Source: Mesorhizobium sp. WSM3859
GTDB lineage: Bacteria > Pseudomonadota > Alphaproteobacteria > Rhizobiales > Rhizobiaceae
Reading direction: 5' to 3'
Assembly (NCBI RefSeq): GCF_002295065.1
Contig: NZ_NSGG01000017.1
Span: 1 to 64,000 of the forward strand
Length of the DNA: 64,000 nt
A program made the translations under genes and the position numbers. Of this stretch, positions 53,674-61,405 are shown one piece after another (the stretch's first letter is position 1; each line of letters starts with the position of its first letter). The notes beneath the pieces are model-generated. The model was given only the letters and a program-made list of their open reading frames with translations. It made no database searches and was not told the origin of the DNA.

Positions 53674-53979
53674 ATGAACGTCGCCAATCTCCAGCTCGAA
53701 GGCCTGCTGATGGCCGTCGCCGCAATCAACCATGTGCTGGTCAAGAAGGGTGTGCTCACCGTCGAGGAAATCGACATCGCGCTGCGCAAGGCCGAGGCCG
53801 TCGAGACCGGCGAGGACCGGTCGGAAGGCATGTCGGCGTCGAGCCGTGACGCCGTCAACTTCCCGATCCGCCTGCTCGAGCTTGCCAACCAGTGCCAGCC
53901 CGAAGCGGACATGCCGTCCTTCTCCAAGCTGGCGCGCATGGTCGGGCAGATGAAGGAGCCGTACAACGATCAGATGTGA
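53674..53979 (+). CDS. Conserved hypothetical protein, 101 aa
   Basis: A helical soluble protein (MNVANLQLEGLLMAVAAINHVLVKKGVLTVEEIDIALRKAEAVETGEDRSEGMSASSRDAVNFPIRLLELANQ...). This type is widespread in rhizobia, but I know no function. GGGAGGAACGCC precedes the ATG, which decides the start over one 12 codons upstream. Confidence 0.78.
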   Translation: MNVANLQLEGLLMAVAAINHVLVKKGVLTVEEIDIALRKAEAVETGEDRSEGMSASSRDAVNFPIRLLELANQCQPEADMPSFSKLARMVGQMKEPYNDQM

Positions 53980-54109
53980 GGCTGCGGAATGGCGCCTTGC
54001 CTGAGATGGCTGCGCCGCCCCCATCCGCCCCGGGGCACCTTCTCCCTGTGAATGGCAGGACTACCACATTTCGCTTGGGAGTTCGGATAACCTGCAGGCC
54101 TCGATGCCG

Positions 54110-54215
54110 TCATCCTCGCGCTTTCCCGAGGATCTACCGGCCTCCCCGAACTTGGTCGCGCTCTATCCTCGTGCGACGGCAGATCCTCGGGACAAGCCCG
54201 AGGATGACGGCCTTG
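54110..54215. repeat. Dispersed repeat (GTCATCC/GAGGATGAC type, copy 2)
   Basis: GTCATCCTCGCGCTTTCCCGAGGATC near the left and GATCCTCGGGACAAGCCCGAGGATGAC near the right. These are two related palindromic units in inverted order around a short spacer, like the one at 24640. Confidence 0.75.
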
Positions 54216-54278
54216 TGTTGGTATTCGCCGATAAACCTATATGCGATAGCCCTGCCGTAGAACGGGGAGAAGGAAAAG

Positions 54279-54698
54279 TCACGCCCTACCCGGCCAGCCC
54301 TGGCGCAGCGCAAGCACGCTGCCCGGACCGTGCGCCGCGGCGTAGAGCAGGCCGGCGGCGAAGGGGAAATGCGACATGAAGGCGCCGAACTCGGCCTGCT
54401 CCGCGGCCCAGTGCGACGGGCCGTGGAAGGCGAAGCCAAGGAAGACGACATAGACCGCGCCGATCAGCGCCAGCGGCGTCATGAAGGCGCCGGTGAGAAA
54501 AGCAATCACCAGCAGCGCCTCGAGGATCGCCGCGCACCAGGCCAGGAACAGCGGGAACGGAAAGCCGGCGGCGGCGATGTAGCCGGCGGTGGCGCCCATA
54601 TCCATGAACTTGAAGGCGACGGCCATCGCGAACATGGCGGCGAAGATCAGGCGGGCGATGAGAATGGCGACGGTCTGCCAGGTCGATTGGGTTTCCAT
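54279..54698 (-). CDS. DoxX family membrane protein
   Basis: A 139-residue four-helix inner-membrane protein (VAILIARLIFAAMFAMAVAFKFMDMGATAGYIAAAGFPFPLFLAWCAAILEALLVIAFLTG...). It is the third DoxX protein in the window, less like the two at 17.3-18.2 kb than they are to each other. GGAGGGACACTC precedes the ATG. A family B mosaic repeat lies just upstream and separates it from the tdo gene, so they are not clearly one operon. Confidence 0.88.
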   Translation of the reverse strand: METQSTWQTVAILIARLIFAAMFAMAVAFKFMDMGATAGYIAAAGFPFPLFLAWCAAILEALLVIAFLTGAFMTPLALIGAVYVVFLGFAFHGPSHWAAEQAEFGAFMSHFPFAAGLLYAAAHGPGSVLALRQGWPGRA

Positions 54699-54794
54699 GA
54701 GTGTCCCTCCGGTTGAAGTGGTTGATGTGCTCCAAGGACGGACGAAAGGCGATGGTTCCGACAGGGGATGGGAAAATTGTTGGGCGGGAGGTGC

Positions 54795-54955
54795 GCCGCC
54801 CTTCCCTTCTCCCCTTGTGGGAGAAGGTGGATCGGCGCGCCAGCGCCGAGACGGATGAGGGGTGTTCCAGCGGAGTGAGACGCCGGCGTTCCCTGGAGCA
54901 CCCCTCATCCGGCCGCTTCGCGGCCACCTTCTCCCACAAGGGGAGAAGGAGAATG
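54795..54955. repeat. Mosaic palindromic repeat, family B (copy 2)
   Basis: CCTTCTCCCCTTGTGGGAGAAGGTGG on the left and its complement on the right (CCACCTTCTCCCACAAGGGG), with internal GACGGATGAGGGGTG paired to CACCCCTCATCCGG. The right end replaces the 3' end of the tdo gene. Confidence 0.87.
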
Positions 54956-55696
54956 GTGCCGCGGATGGCTGATCGAGTCCCGCACGGTGCCGTATTCGGC
55001 GCCCCAGCGGTCGGTCATGTCGCAGCGTATGTCCCAGAGCTCGGGGAAGAAGCGGTGGCGGGCGCCGCCTTCCAGCATCTCCACCGGGCGGCCCTTCAGC
55101 GACTTCGAGCCCAGCCCGATCGAGCGGTGGATCAGATAGAGGTGGTTGGCGCGGAATTTCTGGAACAGCTCGTCGAACTCGATCAGCGCCTCGGCCACGA
55201 CATAGGCGTCGCCATGGTCGTAATGCTCGTCATAGATATCCGCCACGGTCAGCCCGCGGCCGTCGAGATAGGCATGCTTGAAGGCCCGCCAAAGGTCCGG
55301 CGGCAGGCGAAGCAGGAATTTGAAGCCCGGCGATTCCTGGCCGCTGCCATTGCCGAGCTGCAGGCGGATCTGCTGGTACTCCTTGGGCGACATGGTCTCC
55401 AGGAGATCGAGCTGCGCCGTCATCATGCGCATCAGCCGGTGCACGCGGCCCATCAGCGTGACGATGCGGTGCGTGTCCTGCTTCTCCAGGTAATCCAGCA
55501 CGTCGACCAGCGTATAGGCGATGAGCTTCATCCACAGCTCCTCGACCTGGTGCACGATCTGGAACTGCAATTCGTCGGCGTTGACCATCTCGGCGAGCGG
55601 CTTCTGGCAGGCGAGCAGCTGGTCGCATTTCAGATAGACGCCGTAGTCGCGCATCTCGGGCGCCTCGATGCGGGCGTGATAGTCCGTCTTGTCCAT
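54905..55696 (-). CDS. tdo: Tryptophan 2,3-dioxygenase with repeat-encoded C-terminus
   Basis: A 263-residue heme enzyme that opens the indole ring of tryptophan, first step of the kynurenine pathway. Family parts: LLACQKPLAEMVNADELQFQIVHQVEELWMKL, RMMTAQLDLLETMSPKEYQQIRLQLGNGSGQESPGFK and LYLIHRSIGLGSKSLKGRPVEMLEGGARHRFFPELWDIRCDMTDRWG. The last 15 residues (SPSPLVGEGGREAAG) are encoded by the family B mosaic repeat, so the native C-terminus was replaced by the repeat. The catalytic core is complete, so activity is likely kept. It is divergent from an Lrp regulator. Confidence 0.93.
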   Translation of the reverse strand: MDKTDYHARIEAPEMRDYGVYLKCDQLLACQKPLAEMVNADELQFQIVHQVEELWMKLIAYTLVDVLDYLEKQDTHRIVTLMGRVHRLMRMMTAQLDLLETMSPKEYQQIRLQLGNGSGQESPGFKFLLRLPPDLWRAFKHAYLDGRGLTVADIYDEHYDHGDAYVVAEALIEFDELFQKFRANHLYLIHRSIGLGSKSLKGRPVEMLEGGARHRFFPELWDIRCDMTDRWGAEYGTVRDSISHPRHHSPSPLVGEGGREAAG

Positions 55697-55832
55697 GGGT
55701 CATCCTCTTTGCGTCTGCTCTTGACCGTCCTAAGGATAGCGCTTCCGGCTTGAACATTGTTCCTTTCTGTTATCCAAATTGCGTGAAATGAAGGACGATT
55801 ATCGATCGTGCCGCGTCTATGGAGAACGAACA

Positions 55833-56303
55833 GTGCTGGATGCCTTGGACCGCAGAATAGTTGCCGCGCTTGAGCGCGATGCGCGCATCTCCTTCGGCGA
55901 GCTCGCCGAGGAGGTCGGCTTGAGCAAGACGCCGTGCTGGAAGCGCGTGAAGGCGCTGGAAGAGGCAGGCGTCATCCGTGGCTATTCGACCCGCATCGAC
56001 CCGGCCAGGATCGGCTTCGGCATCGAGGCCTTCATCCAGGTGTCGATCGACTTCGAGCTGTCGGACGCCTTCGAGGCGGCGGTGAAGACGCATCCGCTGA
56101 TCCGCCGCTGCTATGCCACCACGGGTGAAGCCGACTATCTGCTGCAGATCGTCACCGTCGACATGATGGCGCTCGACCGCATGCTGCGCGAGGAGCTCAG
56201 CCGCCTGCCCGGTGTGCGCCGCACGGTGACCTCGATGGCGATGCGCGAAATCAAGGGCGACATCTCCTTTGCCGAGGCGGCGGCGCGTGCGCTGAAGGGG
56301 TGA
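55833..56303 (+). CDS. Lrp/AsnC family regulator, likely of tryptophan catabolism
   Basis: A 156-residue Lrp/AsnC protein. The HTH is in LDALDRRIVAALERDARISFGELAEEVGLSKTPCWKRVKALEEAGVIRGYSTRIDPARIGF, and the RAM domain has CYATTGEADYLLQIVTVDM. GTG is chosen as start since GGAGAACGAACA precedes it; an upstream start at 55779 is possible. Lrp genes next to kynurenine genes (KynR type) respond to kynurenine, so control of the divergent tdo is likely, though this is by context. Confidence 0.88.
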   Translation: MLDALDRRIVAALERDARISFGELAEEVGLSKTPCWKRVKALEEAGVIRGYSTRIDPARIGFGIEAFIQVSIDFELSDAFEAAVKTHPLIRRCYATTGEADYLLQIVTVDMMALDRMLREELSRLPGVRRTVTSMAMREIKGDISFAEAAARALKG

Positions 56304-56351
56304 GGCGAGCACACCGAATGGGCCGTTGGCGCCGGCCGTAAGGCGCGCCGG

Positions 56352-56405
56352 GCCCTGACTTTTTCTGGGATGGTCGAGAACGGGCGTCGAACTTGTCTAT
56401 AGTCG
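56352..56405 (+). promoter_or_regulatory. Shared regulatory element, copy 1 (upstream of the Gly/Asn-repeat protein)
   Basis: The segment begins GCCCTGACTTTTTCTGGGAT, continues with GGCGTCGA, and ends in TATAGT. It is about 85 percent identical over 54 bases to 59647-59701 in the opposite orientation. CCCTGA and TCTGGG form a partial dyad. TATAGT at 56398-56403 may be the -10 box. Confidence 0.72.
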
Positions 56406-56439
56406 TGACGGGGGTACGGCGGTGGCAGGTTTCATCTCA

Positions 56440-57057
56440 ATGAAGATCAGGGCGAAGGCTGCCCGGCGACGGCCGGCGCGAGGCTTACGGATTTTCGAAT
56501 TCACCTCGAAGGCCGATTTCGCGCGCCTTTGCTTTCCGAGAAATATGCTGACGGCGGCGCTTCTGGCATCGACCATGCTGCTGCCGGCTGCCATTTCGAG
56601 CCGCGCCGCGTCGGTCCTGCCAGAGCCGCGAGACGGGCTCCACCAGCCGGATGCGAAAGCCATGCTGCAGGACGCCAAGCGCGCGCTTCTGGCGCAAGCG
56701 GCAGGCGGCAACGGTGGGAACGGTGGCAATGGCGGCAACGGTGGGAATGGCGGCAACGGTGGCAATGGAGGGAATGGCGGCAACGGCGGGAATGGCGGCA
56801 ACGGCGGAAATGGCGGCGGCGGCACCGGAAACGGTGGCGGCAATGGCGGTGGCACCGGAAACGGTGGCGGCAACGGCGGTAACGCCGGAAACGGCGGAAG
56901 CAACGGCGGTAACGCCGGAAACGGCGGAAGCAACGGCGGTAACGGCAGTTCCGGCGGCAATGGCAGTTCCGGCGGCCATGGCGGCGACCATCACGACTCC
57001 GGCCATTCGGATGGCGGGCTCCGTTCCTGCGGAGCCTCCTCACGAGTGTCTTGCTGA
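56440..57057 (+). CDS. Secreted Gly/Asn tandem-repeat protein
   Basis: A protein of about 205 residues. After a basic N-terminal extension comes a signal-type segment (MLTAALLASTMLLPAAISSRAA, start possibly at 56545 instead). Residues about 88-185 are a tandem array of GGN units, with variants GGNGGGTGN and GGNAGNGGS, followed by GGHGGDHHDSGHSDGG and a Cys-containing end. Such PE_PGRS-like repeats occur in surface or extracellular matrix proteins. It is preceded by the same regulatory element as the HTTM operon at 59.7 kb, so both are probably expressed together. Confidence 0.72.
   Translation: MKIRAKAARRRPARGLRIFEFTSKADFARLCFPRNMLTAALLASTMLLPAAISSRAASVLPEPRDGLHQPDAKAMLQDAKRALLAQAAGGNGGNGGNGGNGGNGGNGGNGGNGGNGGNGGNGGNGGGGTGNGGGNGGGTGNGGGNGGNAGNGGSNGGNAGNGGSNGGNGSSGGNGSSGGHGGDHHDSGHSDGGLRSCGASSRVSC
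56703..56960. repeat. Tandem array of 9-base units encoding GGN
   Basis: GGCAACGGTGGGAATGGC-type units are repeated about 25-28 times with third-position changes, so the protein repeat is better preserved than the DNA. A 36-base higher-order unit (GGCGGTAACGCCGGAAACGG...) occurs twice near 56873-56940. Confidence 0.88.
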
Positions 57058-57154
57058 CGCCGCTTGACGTTGAAGCGCCGCGCGCCGGAGCGGCAGAAAG
57101 CAACGCCCTTCAAGCCTGTTCCGGCCAGCCGCCTGCGCGGCGCGGTGAACCGTT

Positions 57155-58315
57155 CTACGGGCCGGTGCGGTAGGCGAAATCGTCGATAGCGGCCTGCCAG
57201 TAATGCTGCGTGCGGATCTCGAGCCGCGTGATGCGCCTGTAGTCGGCCGCGAAGTAAACCAGACCGTTGGCCGACAGCGTCAGTCGATCCTCATAGGCGG
57301 GCTCGTCGTCCCGCCAGGCCTTGAGGATGAGCGTCTCGCCCTCAGCGTCGTCCCAGCCGGCGCCGAAATAGGCGCCGGTGAAATCGAACGGTTTTTCGCT
57401 GAACACCTGAGCGGGATGGCCTGAGCTGTTGTAGGCGATGAATTCGCCCGACATGGTGGTGTTGACGTAGCCCGGGCCGTCGGTGAAGCGCTGGTGCATG
57501 GCAACGAGGTTGTACCAGTTGAGCCCGCCATAGCCCGACGGGACCTCGAACACGCCGGGCGACGTCAACAGGTCGTCGAAGCCGACGACATGCTCCTGGG
57601 GCAGCGGCGCCTCGGCCGGTCCGCTTTTGCCCGAGAACGCCGAGAGCACCACCGGCGCCGCGCGGACCACGACATGCCGCCGATCAGTCGCCCCACCCGC
57701 CGAAAAATCGACCAGCCATTCGCCGGGTGTCACTGGCGTGCTGAACCGCCCGTCCGGACCGACCTTGGCGGCGGCGCTGACGCCGTCCGGCCCTGTGAGC
57801 GAAACGCGAGACCCGGCGGTGACCGCGCCGCTGATCGTCAGATCCGCCGCAAGCCCGACGGGGTGGGTCGTGGCCTTTGCGATCATGTCGCCCGGCGATC
57901 CGGTCGAAACGACATAGTCGCTTTCTTGCGAGGCGTTGCCGGTGGTGACCGAATAGCCTGGCGGCGGCACGACGTGGAACGCATAGTGCCCGGGGTCGAC
58001 CACTTCGAAATCGCGATGCATGACCGACATGCGGAAATTGGCGAAGCCGCCGACATTGGTCAATCGCATGATGGTGCTGGCGTTCGGCCTGTCGAACTCG
58101 ACCGCCACGCGCGACATCGGCCTGTCGCCCAAATCGTAGATGCCGTTCCTGTTGAGGTCGCGGAACACCAGCAGCGATGTGTTCATCTGGCCGCCTGCGA
58201 AGGACTCCCATGTCCGCTTGGGATAATAGTCACTCGCATCGCCGGCGCGGGCCATGCCGCAGACCATGGCCAGGCCGGCGGCGATGACGACGGCGCCCAA
58301 CGAACCACGCTTCAC
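57155..58315 (-). CDS. Secreted SdrD B-like domain protein
   Basis: A 386-residue secreted protein. A GTG start with AAAGGGG upstream gives signal peptide (V)KRGSLGAVVIAAGLAMVCGMARAG. LLVFRDLNRNGIYDLGDRPMSRVAVEF is an EF-hand-like SdrD_B/dockerin-type motif. A middle Ig-like region with DLTISGAVTAGSRVSLTGPDGVSAAAKVGPDGRFSTPV and a C-terminal beta-rich domain follow (FDDLLTSPGVFEVPSGYGGLNWYNLV; FDFTGAYFGAGW; the latter resembles a carbohydrate-binding lectin-like module). The GTGA overlap with the HTTM gene shows translational coupling. Confidence 0.8.
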   Translation of the reverse strand: MKRGSLGAVVIAAGLAMVCGMARAGDASDYYPKRTWESFAGGQMNTSLLVFRDLNRNGIYDLGDRPMSRVAVEFDRPNASTIMRLTNVGGFANFRMSVMHRDFEVVDPGHYAFHVVPPPGYSVTTGNASQESDYVVSTGSPGDMIAKATTHPVGLAADLTISGAVTAGSRVSLTGPDGVSAAAKVGPDGRFSTPVTPGEWLVDFSAGGATDRRHVVVRAAPVVLSAFSGKSGPAEAPLPQEHVVGFDDLLTSPGVFEVPSGYGGLNWYNLVAMHQRFTDGPGYVNTTMSGEFIAYNSSGHPAQVFSEKPFDFTGAYFGAGWDDAEGETLILKAWRDDEPAYEDRLTLSANGLVYFAADYRRITRLEIRTQHYWQAAIDDFAYRTGP

Positions 58316-59216
58316 GAAATTTCCCCTTTGGCAGTCGCTGCCGATCCGATCCCCTGGAGCGCGATGACCTTGTCGACGGCGTCCGCGTCGAAATAAGCGA
58401 GATAGAGCAACGCCATGGTGGCGCTGAATGTGTAGACCGGCAGCGTCACATAGATGATGGCGTGGAAGGCCAGGCCCGGCAGGACCAGATCGCGCCTTGT
58501 CGCGCGAAACGGCAGGCCGAAGGCAAGGCAATATTCGAGTGCGACCACACCGAAGGATACGAGAGTGGCGAGCCAGGCAAGGCCGGACGGATAGTCCGAA
58601 CCGGCGTAAAACCAGAGGAATATCTGCTCGAGTCGCGCGCCGCTCAGAAAAGCGTGGTTCGACTTGTCGAAGGCGGCGAAGAAATAGAGCACCGAGAGCT
58701 GCACCACGATCAGCCGCAGCCCCCACAGATTGCCGCGCTCGGCCGGCGGCGGAACACCCGTGCGCTCGGCCCGCGTCACCGCCAAATAGCGGTCCAGCGA
58801 ATAGGAGCGGTCGCAAGGGGTGAGCGCGATCAGAAGCGCCGCGACCGCCAGCAGATAAGTGTATGGTGGTGGGTCCAAGGCTCGCGGCCGAGCTCGAAGC
58901 CGAAGTAATAGTACATCGCCAGCCCGACCGAGCCGGTCCAGACAGCGGCGAGGCGGCTGTGATAGCCGACGAAGAGCAGCGTCGTGGCGACGAAGAAATT
59001 GGCGGCGAGAAACAGGCCGGCCGGCGACTGGTCCATATAGAGCAGCAGCTCGCCCGCCCAGCGCGACCAGAACAGGACCGCCAGGCCGATGCGGATCAAG
59101 GCGGACGAACGCGACGAGCCTTCCGTGCCGGCCGCCCAGCCGGCGAAGCGCGCCGCCATGGCCTGCGTTGGACGCCAGTCGGCGATGGCGTCAGTCGGCG
59201 CAGGCATTTTCGGCAT
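58312..59216 (-). pseudogene. HTTM-domain membrane protein, frameshifted
   Basis: Two frames together encode about 300 residues of an HTTM protein, the bacterial relative of vitamin-K-dependent gamma-glutamyl carboxylase. The N-part has LIRIGLAVLFWSRWAGELLLYMDQSPAG, YHSRLAAVWTGSVGLAMYYYFGFELGREPWTHHHT; then the frame changes at about 58856-58865, and YLLAVAALLIALTPCDRSYSLDRYLAVTR continues to SVLYFFAAFDKSNHAFLSGARLEQIFLWFYAG and further membrane segments. A 2-base gain or 1-base loss explains it. It might be a sequencing error, since the rest is intact. Confidence 0.8.
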
Positions 59217-59631
59217 CGGTATGGATCGTCTGCCAGCCGCCGCGCGTGCCCAGCCGGGCGCGGACGCGGACGTCGGCGCCCTGCCCGGCGGCCGCGCAGA
59301 GCCGCTTGATGACGGAAGCCAGTTCCTCGCGGTTCTGGATCCACTTCAGCCTGCCGTTGCGAGGTGCGCCGAGCATCTCGAACCGGTCGAGCGGGACAAG
59401 CGCGCCGTCGGGCCGGCGGATTTCGAAGGACGCGTCGATGACGTCCAGCCCGATCGCGCTGAACATGGTCCAGGAACGCAGCCACGGCGATTGTACCCCG
59501 AAGATCTGCTCCGCGGCCGGACCGGGGATCATGAAGCCCGCGATCGCCATGAAGGCGAACAACCGCAAGCGGCCGGCCGAGACGCGCCCGGCAGGCTTCG
59601 CACCGCTTCGTATTAAGACGACATCCGCCAC
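59191..59631 (-). CDS. HTTM-associated membrane/periplasmic companion protein
   Basis: A 146-residue protein with one N-terminal hydrophobic segment (LFAFMAIAGFMIPGP) and a soluble domain with FGVQSPWLRSWTMFSAIGLDVIDASFEIRRPDGALVPLDRFE, the pattern of the short proteins encoded next to bacterial HTTM genes. It overlaps the HTTM start by 26 bases and starts with GTG. It lies directly downstream of the second copy of the shared regulatory element. The role is unknown; it may present substrate to the HTTM protein. Confidence 0.75.
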   Translation of the reverse strand: MADVVLIRSGAKPAGRVSAGRLRLFAFMAIAGFMIPGPAAEQIFGVQSPWLRSWTMFSAIGLDVIDASFEIRRPDGALVPLDRFEMLGAPRNGRLKWIQNREELASVIKRLCAAAGQGADVRVRARLGTRGGWQTIHTDAENACAD

Positions 59632-59646
59632 CCGCGTACCCCGCCG

Positions 59647-59701
59647 CGAGTATAGACCGGCTCGACGCCTGGTCTTCGATCATCCCAGAAAAAGTCAGGG
59701 C
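59647..59701 (-). promoter_or_regulatory. Shared regulatory element, copy 2 (upstream of the HTTM operon)
   Basis: On the minus strand it begins with the same 21 bases as 56352-56372 and ends in TATACT. The GTG start is 17-18 bases after TATACT. The two copies point toward each other and enclose 3.3 kb. Confidence 0.72.
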
Positions 59702-59954
59702 TATGCGTAAGTCAGAAAGGTCAACAAGCAGGCGACATGGACCGCCTTTATTGGGTCAAACGACCTTGGCCCGTCGCAGCGGCCCGCGGTCCGCGCAACG
59801 GGCCAAGTGGCCTGCCTTTTTGCCCGCCAGCTAAAGGCTGGCTCCTCCCATCCTCCGCTTCGAGGGGAGCGGAGAACTCCAACAATGACCGGGCTGTGCG
59901 AAGCTTGGCGATAACTTTTGTTAGTCCTAACTAAAATAAGCGACCAGCCGCTGG
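59702..59954. other. Intergenic region with long hairpin
   Basis: CTTGGCCCGT (59765-59774) and ACGGGCCAAG (59798-59807) are perfect arms, with inner GCGG/CCGC pairs and CCTTTTTGCCC 13 bases after. It may be a terminator or a small mosaic repeat. No gene is supported. Confidence 0.55.
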
Positions 59955-60209
59955 CTAGCGACCAGGGTGGTATATTGCCGGCAACGTCTGGGAGACGCTG
60001 AGCGTAGCAGAATAGACACGCCTGCCGACTTCATCATGGACGGACACGGTCACCGTTTCATCCAGGTCGCTTGAAGCCATTTCGTCGACCGCGATGTCGT
60101 GCAGAGCCTTGAGCGCTTCTCGTCGCATCTCGCTCAAAGTGTCGAGATCGACCCAGGCATCACCCAGGCACTGCCCGTTTCGGACGACCTCGAACCTGTA
60201 ATTCGACAT
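59955..60209 (-). CDS. DUF6894 family protein
   Basis: An 84-residue protein with the DUF6894 pattern: NYRFEVVRNGQCLGDAWVDLDTLSEMRREALKALHDIAVDEM, then VTVSVHDEVGRRVYSATLSVS. These short alpha-beta proteins are very common in rhizobia, often near stress genes. The molecular function is not known. Neither a strong ribosome site nor an EcfG motif was seen upstream. Confidence 0.82.
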   Translation of the reverse strand: MSNYRFEVVRNGQCLGDAWVDLDTLSEMRREALKALHDIAVDEMASSDLDETVTVSVHDEVGRRVYSATLSVSQTLPAIYHPGR

Positions 60210-60649
60210 GTGCCATTGTGAGACGAACGGATAGCAGCCGCATTAAAATTTGAGAGCCGGCCCACTGACAGGTTCGGCGATCGCCGATGGGGACTGATAA
60301 CCCCTGCACTGAAGGTCGCCCGCCGATCTGCCAGCAGGCCTAACGTCATTTAAAAAAGATGCAGCAACGCTAAAATAAGCCTGTGCACTGTCAGAATTTG
60401 AGGTCGCGGAGCCCGCCCAGACAGCTCACTTTGATGATCGGCGAACTCCGATTCGCTGGGCCGGCGCCGGGACATCCACCCCAACAGGCAACGGGCGCCG
60501 GTCACTTAATTGGCGAGGGTCTGCCATCATCGCGCCCCGCGAATGATCCTAAAGCGCGTCGCGATCGTTCGGATTCGCTCCATGCGCTTTAGGACTTTGA
60601 TTTTGCGCGTCTTATCCCGGAACCGGTTGCCACTTTCGGGAGACATGCT
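60210..60649. other. Intergenic region ending in a mosaic repeat
   Basis: No supported gene. AT-richer parts at 60335-60380 (CATTTAAAAAAGATG, GCTAAAATAAGCC) may be promoter sequence. The last 100 bases are the family C repeat. Confidence 0.55.
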
Positions 60650-60652
60650 TTA
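60550..60652. repeat. Mosaic palindromic repeat, family C (copy 2)
   Basis: AAAGCGCGTCGCGATCGTTCGG with complementary CATGCGCTTT, then CCCGGAACCGGTTGCCACTTTCGGGAGACATGCTTTAA. It is nearly the same as 44452-44546 and likewise provides the stop codon of a minus-strand gene. Confidence 0.86.
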
Positions 60653-61033
60653 ACCCTCCTGCTCCTGGGGAAGGCCGTCGGTTAGATTATAAAAATCGGA
60701 TTTCGAGCCGACGAAAATATGCTTGCTGAGGCGCAGACCTGTCGGAGGGTCAAGGGTTCCGGCAGCGACGAAGGTTTCACTGCCTGGAGCCGCCCGCCAG
60801 AACAGGTTGCTGCCGCAGCGCGAGCAGAAGCCCCGTTCGGCTTTGTCTGACGAGCGGTACCAACGGAGAGTGGACGAGGACAACAGTCGAAGATCCACTG
60901 TACGACAGGCCGCCATGGCCGCGAAGTTGCCGCTCGTGCGCGCGCATTGGGTGCAGTGACAAGCTATAGGCTGGGCAAGCTCACCCGCAATTTCATAGAG
61001 TACGCCCTCGCAGAGACAATGACCCGATGACAT
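60650..61033 (-). CDS. GFA family zinc protein
   Basis: A 127-residue GFA-domain protein with zinc ligands in GHCLCEGVLYEI, CHCTQCARTSGNFAAM and FCSRCGSNLFWRAAP, plus TLDPPTGLRLSKHIFVGSKSDFY. This is the third GFA protein in the window. Its substrate is unknown. The stop TAA is formed by the end of the family C repeat, so the last residues (LPQEQEG) may not be original. Confidence 0.9.
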   Translation of the reverse strand: MSSGHCLCEGVLYEIAGELAQPIACHCTQCARTSGNFAAMAACRTVDLRLLSSSTLRWYRSSDKAERGFCSRCGSNLFWRAAPGSETFVAAGTLDPPTGLRLSKHIFVGSKSDFYNLTDGLPQEQEG

Positions 61034-61266
61034 GGAGAAACCCTAGGCGACCTAGCGCCGCTGTTGCCGGATGATTCTTCCCACGCCCAAAGCCCTAGCG
61101 CTGATCCCTGAGTGCTGGCGAGCGGAGGCTTGGAGCCGGCCACCCGCGCCGCCTCTTCCTTCTCGGCGTCGGCCTTGCGCTTCGGGCACTCCTCGAAATC
61201 GTGGTCGCGGCCGCCGCAATAGGAGCAGCATTTGGCGGGGGTGTCGGGGTTGAGCATCGAGGCCAT
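60964..61266 (-). CDS. Putative zinc-knuckle small protein
   Basis: A frame of about 100 residues. Near the start it has CCSYCGGRDHDFEECPKRKADAEKEEAARV, a CX2CX4HX4C zinc knuckle followed by a charged helix. The C-terminal half is low in complexity and overlaps the GFA gene by 70 bases, so the real end may be earlier if there is a frameshift. The zinc knuckle is a credible nucleic-acid-binding motif; the rest is uncertain. Confidence 0.5.
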   Translation of the reverse strand: MASMLNPDTPAKCCSYCGGRDHDFEECPKRKADAEKEEAARVAGSKPPLASTQGSALGLWAWEESSGNSGARSPRVSPCHRVIVSARAYSMKLRVSLPSL

Positions 61267-61405
61267 TCCCAAGAATGCACGAAAAACTTTCCAGTTGCAG
61301 CAATTGCGTGAAGACGCCTGCCGCCGGTCAGCCCGATGCCCTGATATGTTTCGGCGCGGAGCAGGAGCTCGCCGCTCGCGCGGCGGGCTCCCGACCGATC
61401 ACCGC

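Noticed and set aside
56703..56960. Possible CRISPR-like array because of regular short repeats
   Set aside because: There are no spacers. The repeats are 9-base coding units in frame with a signal-peptide protein.
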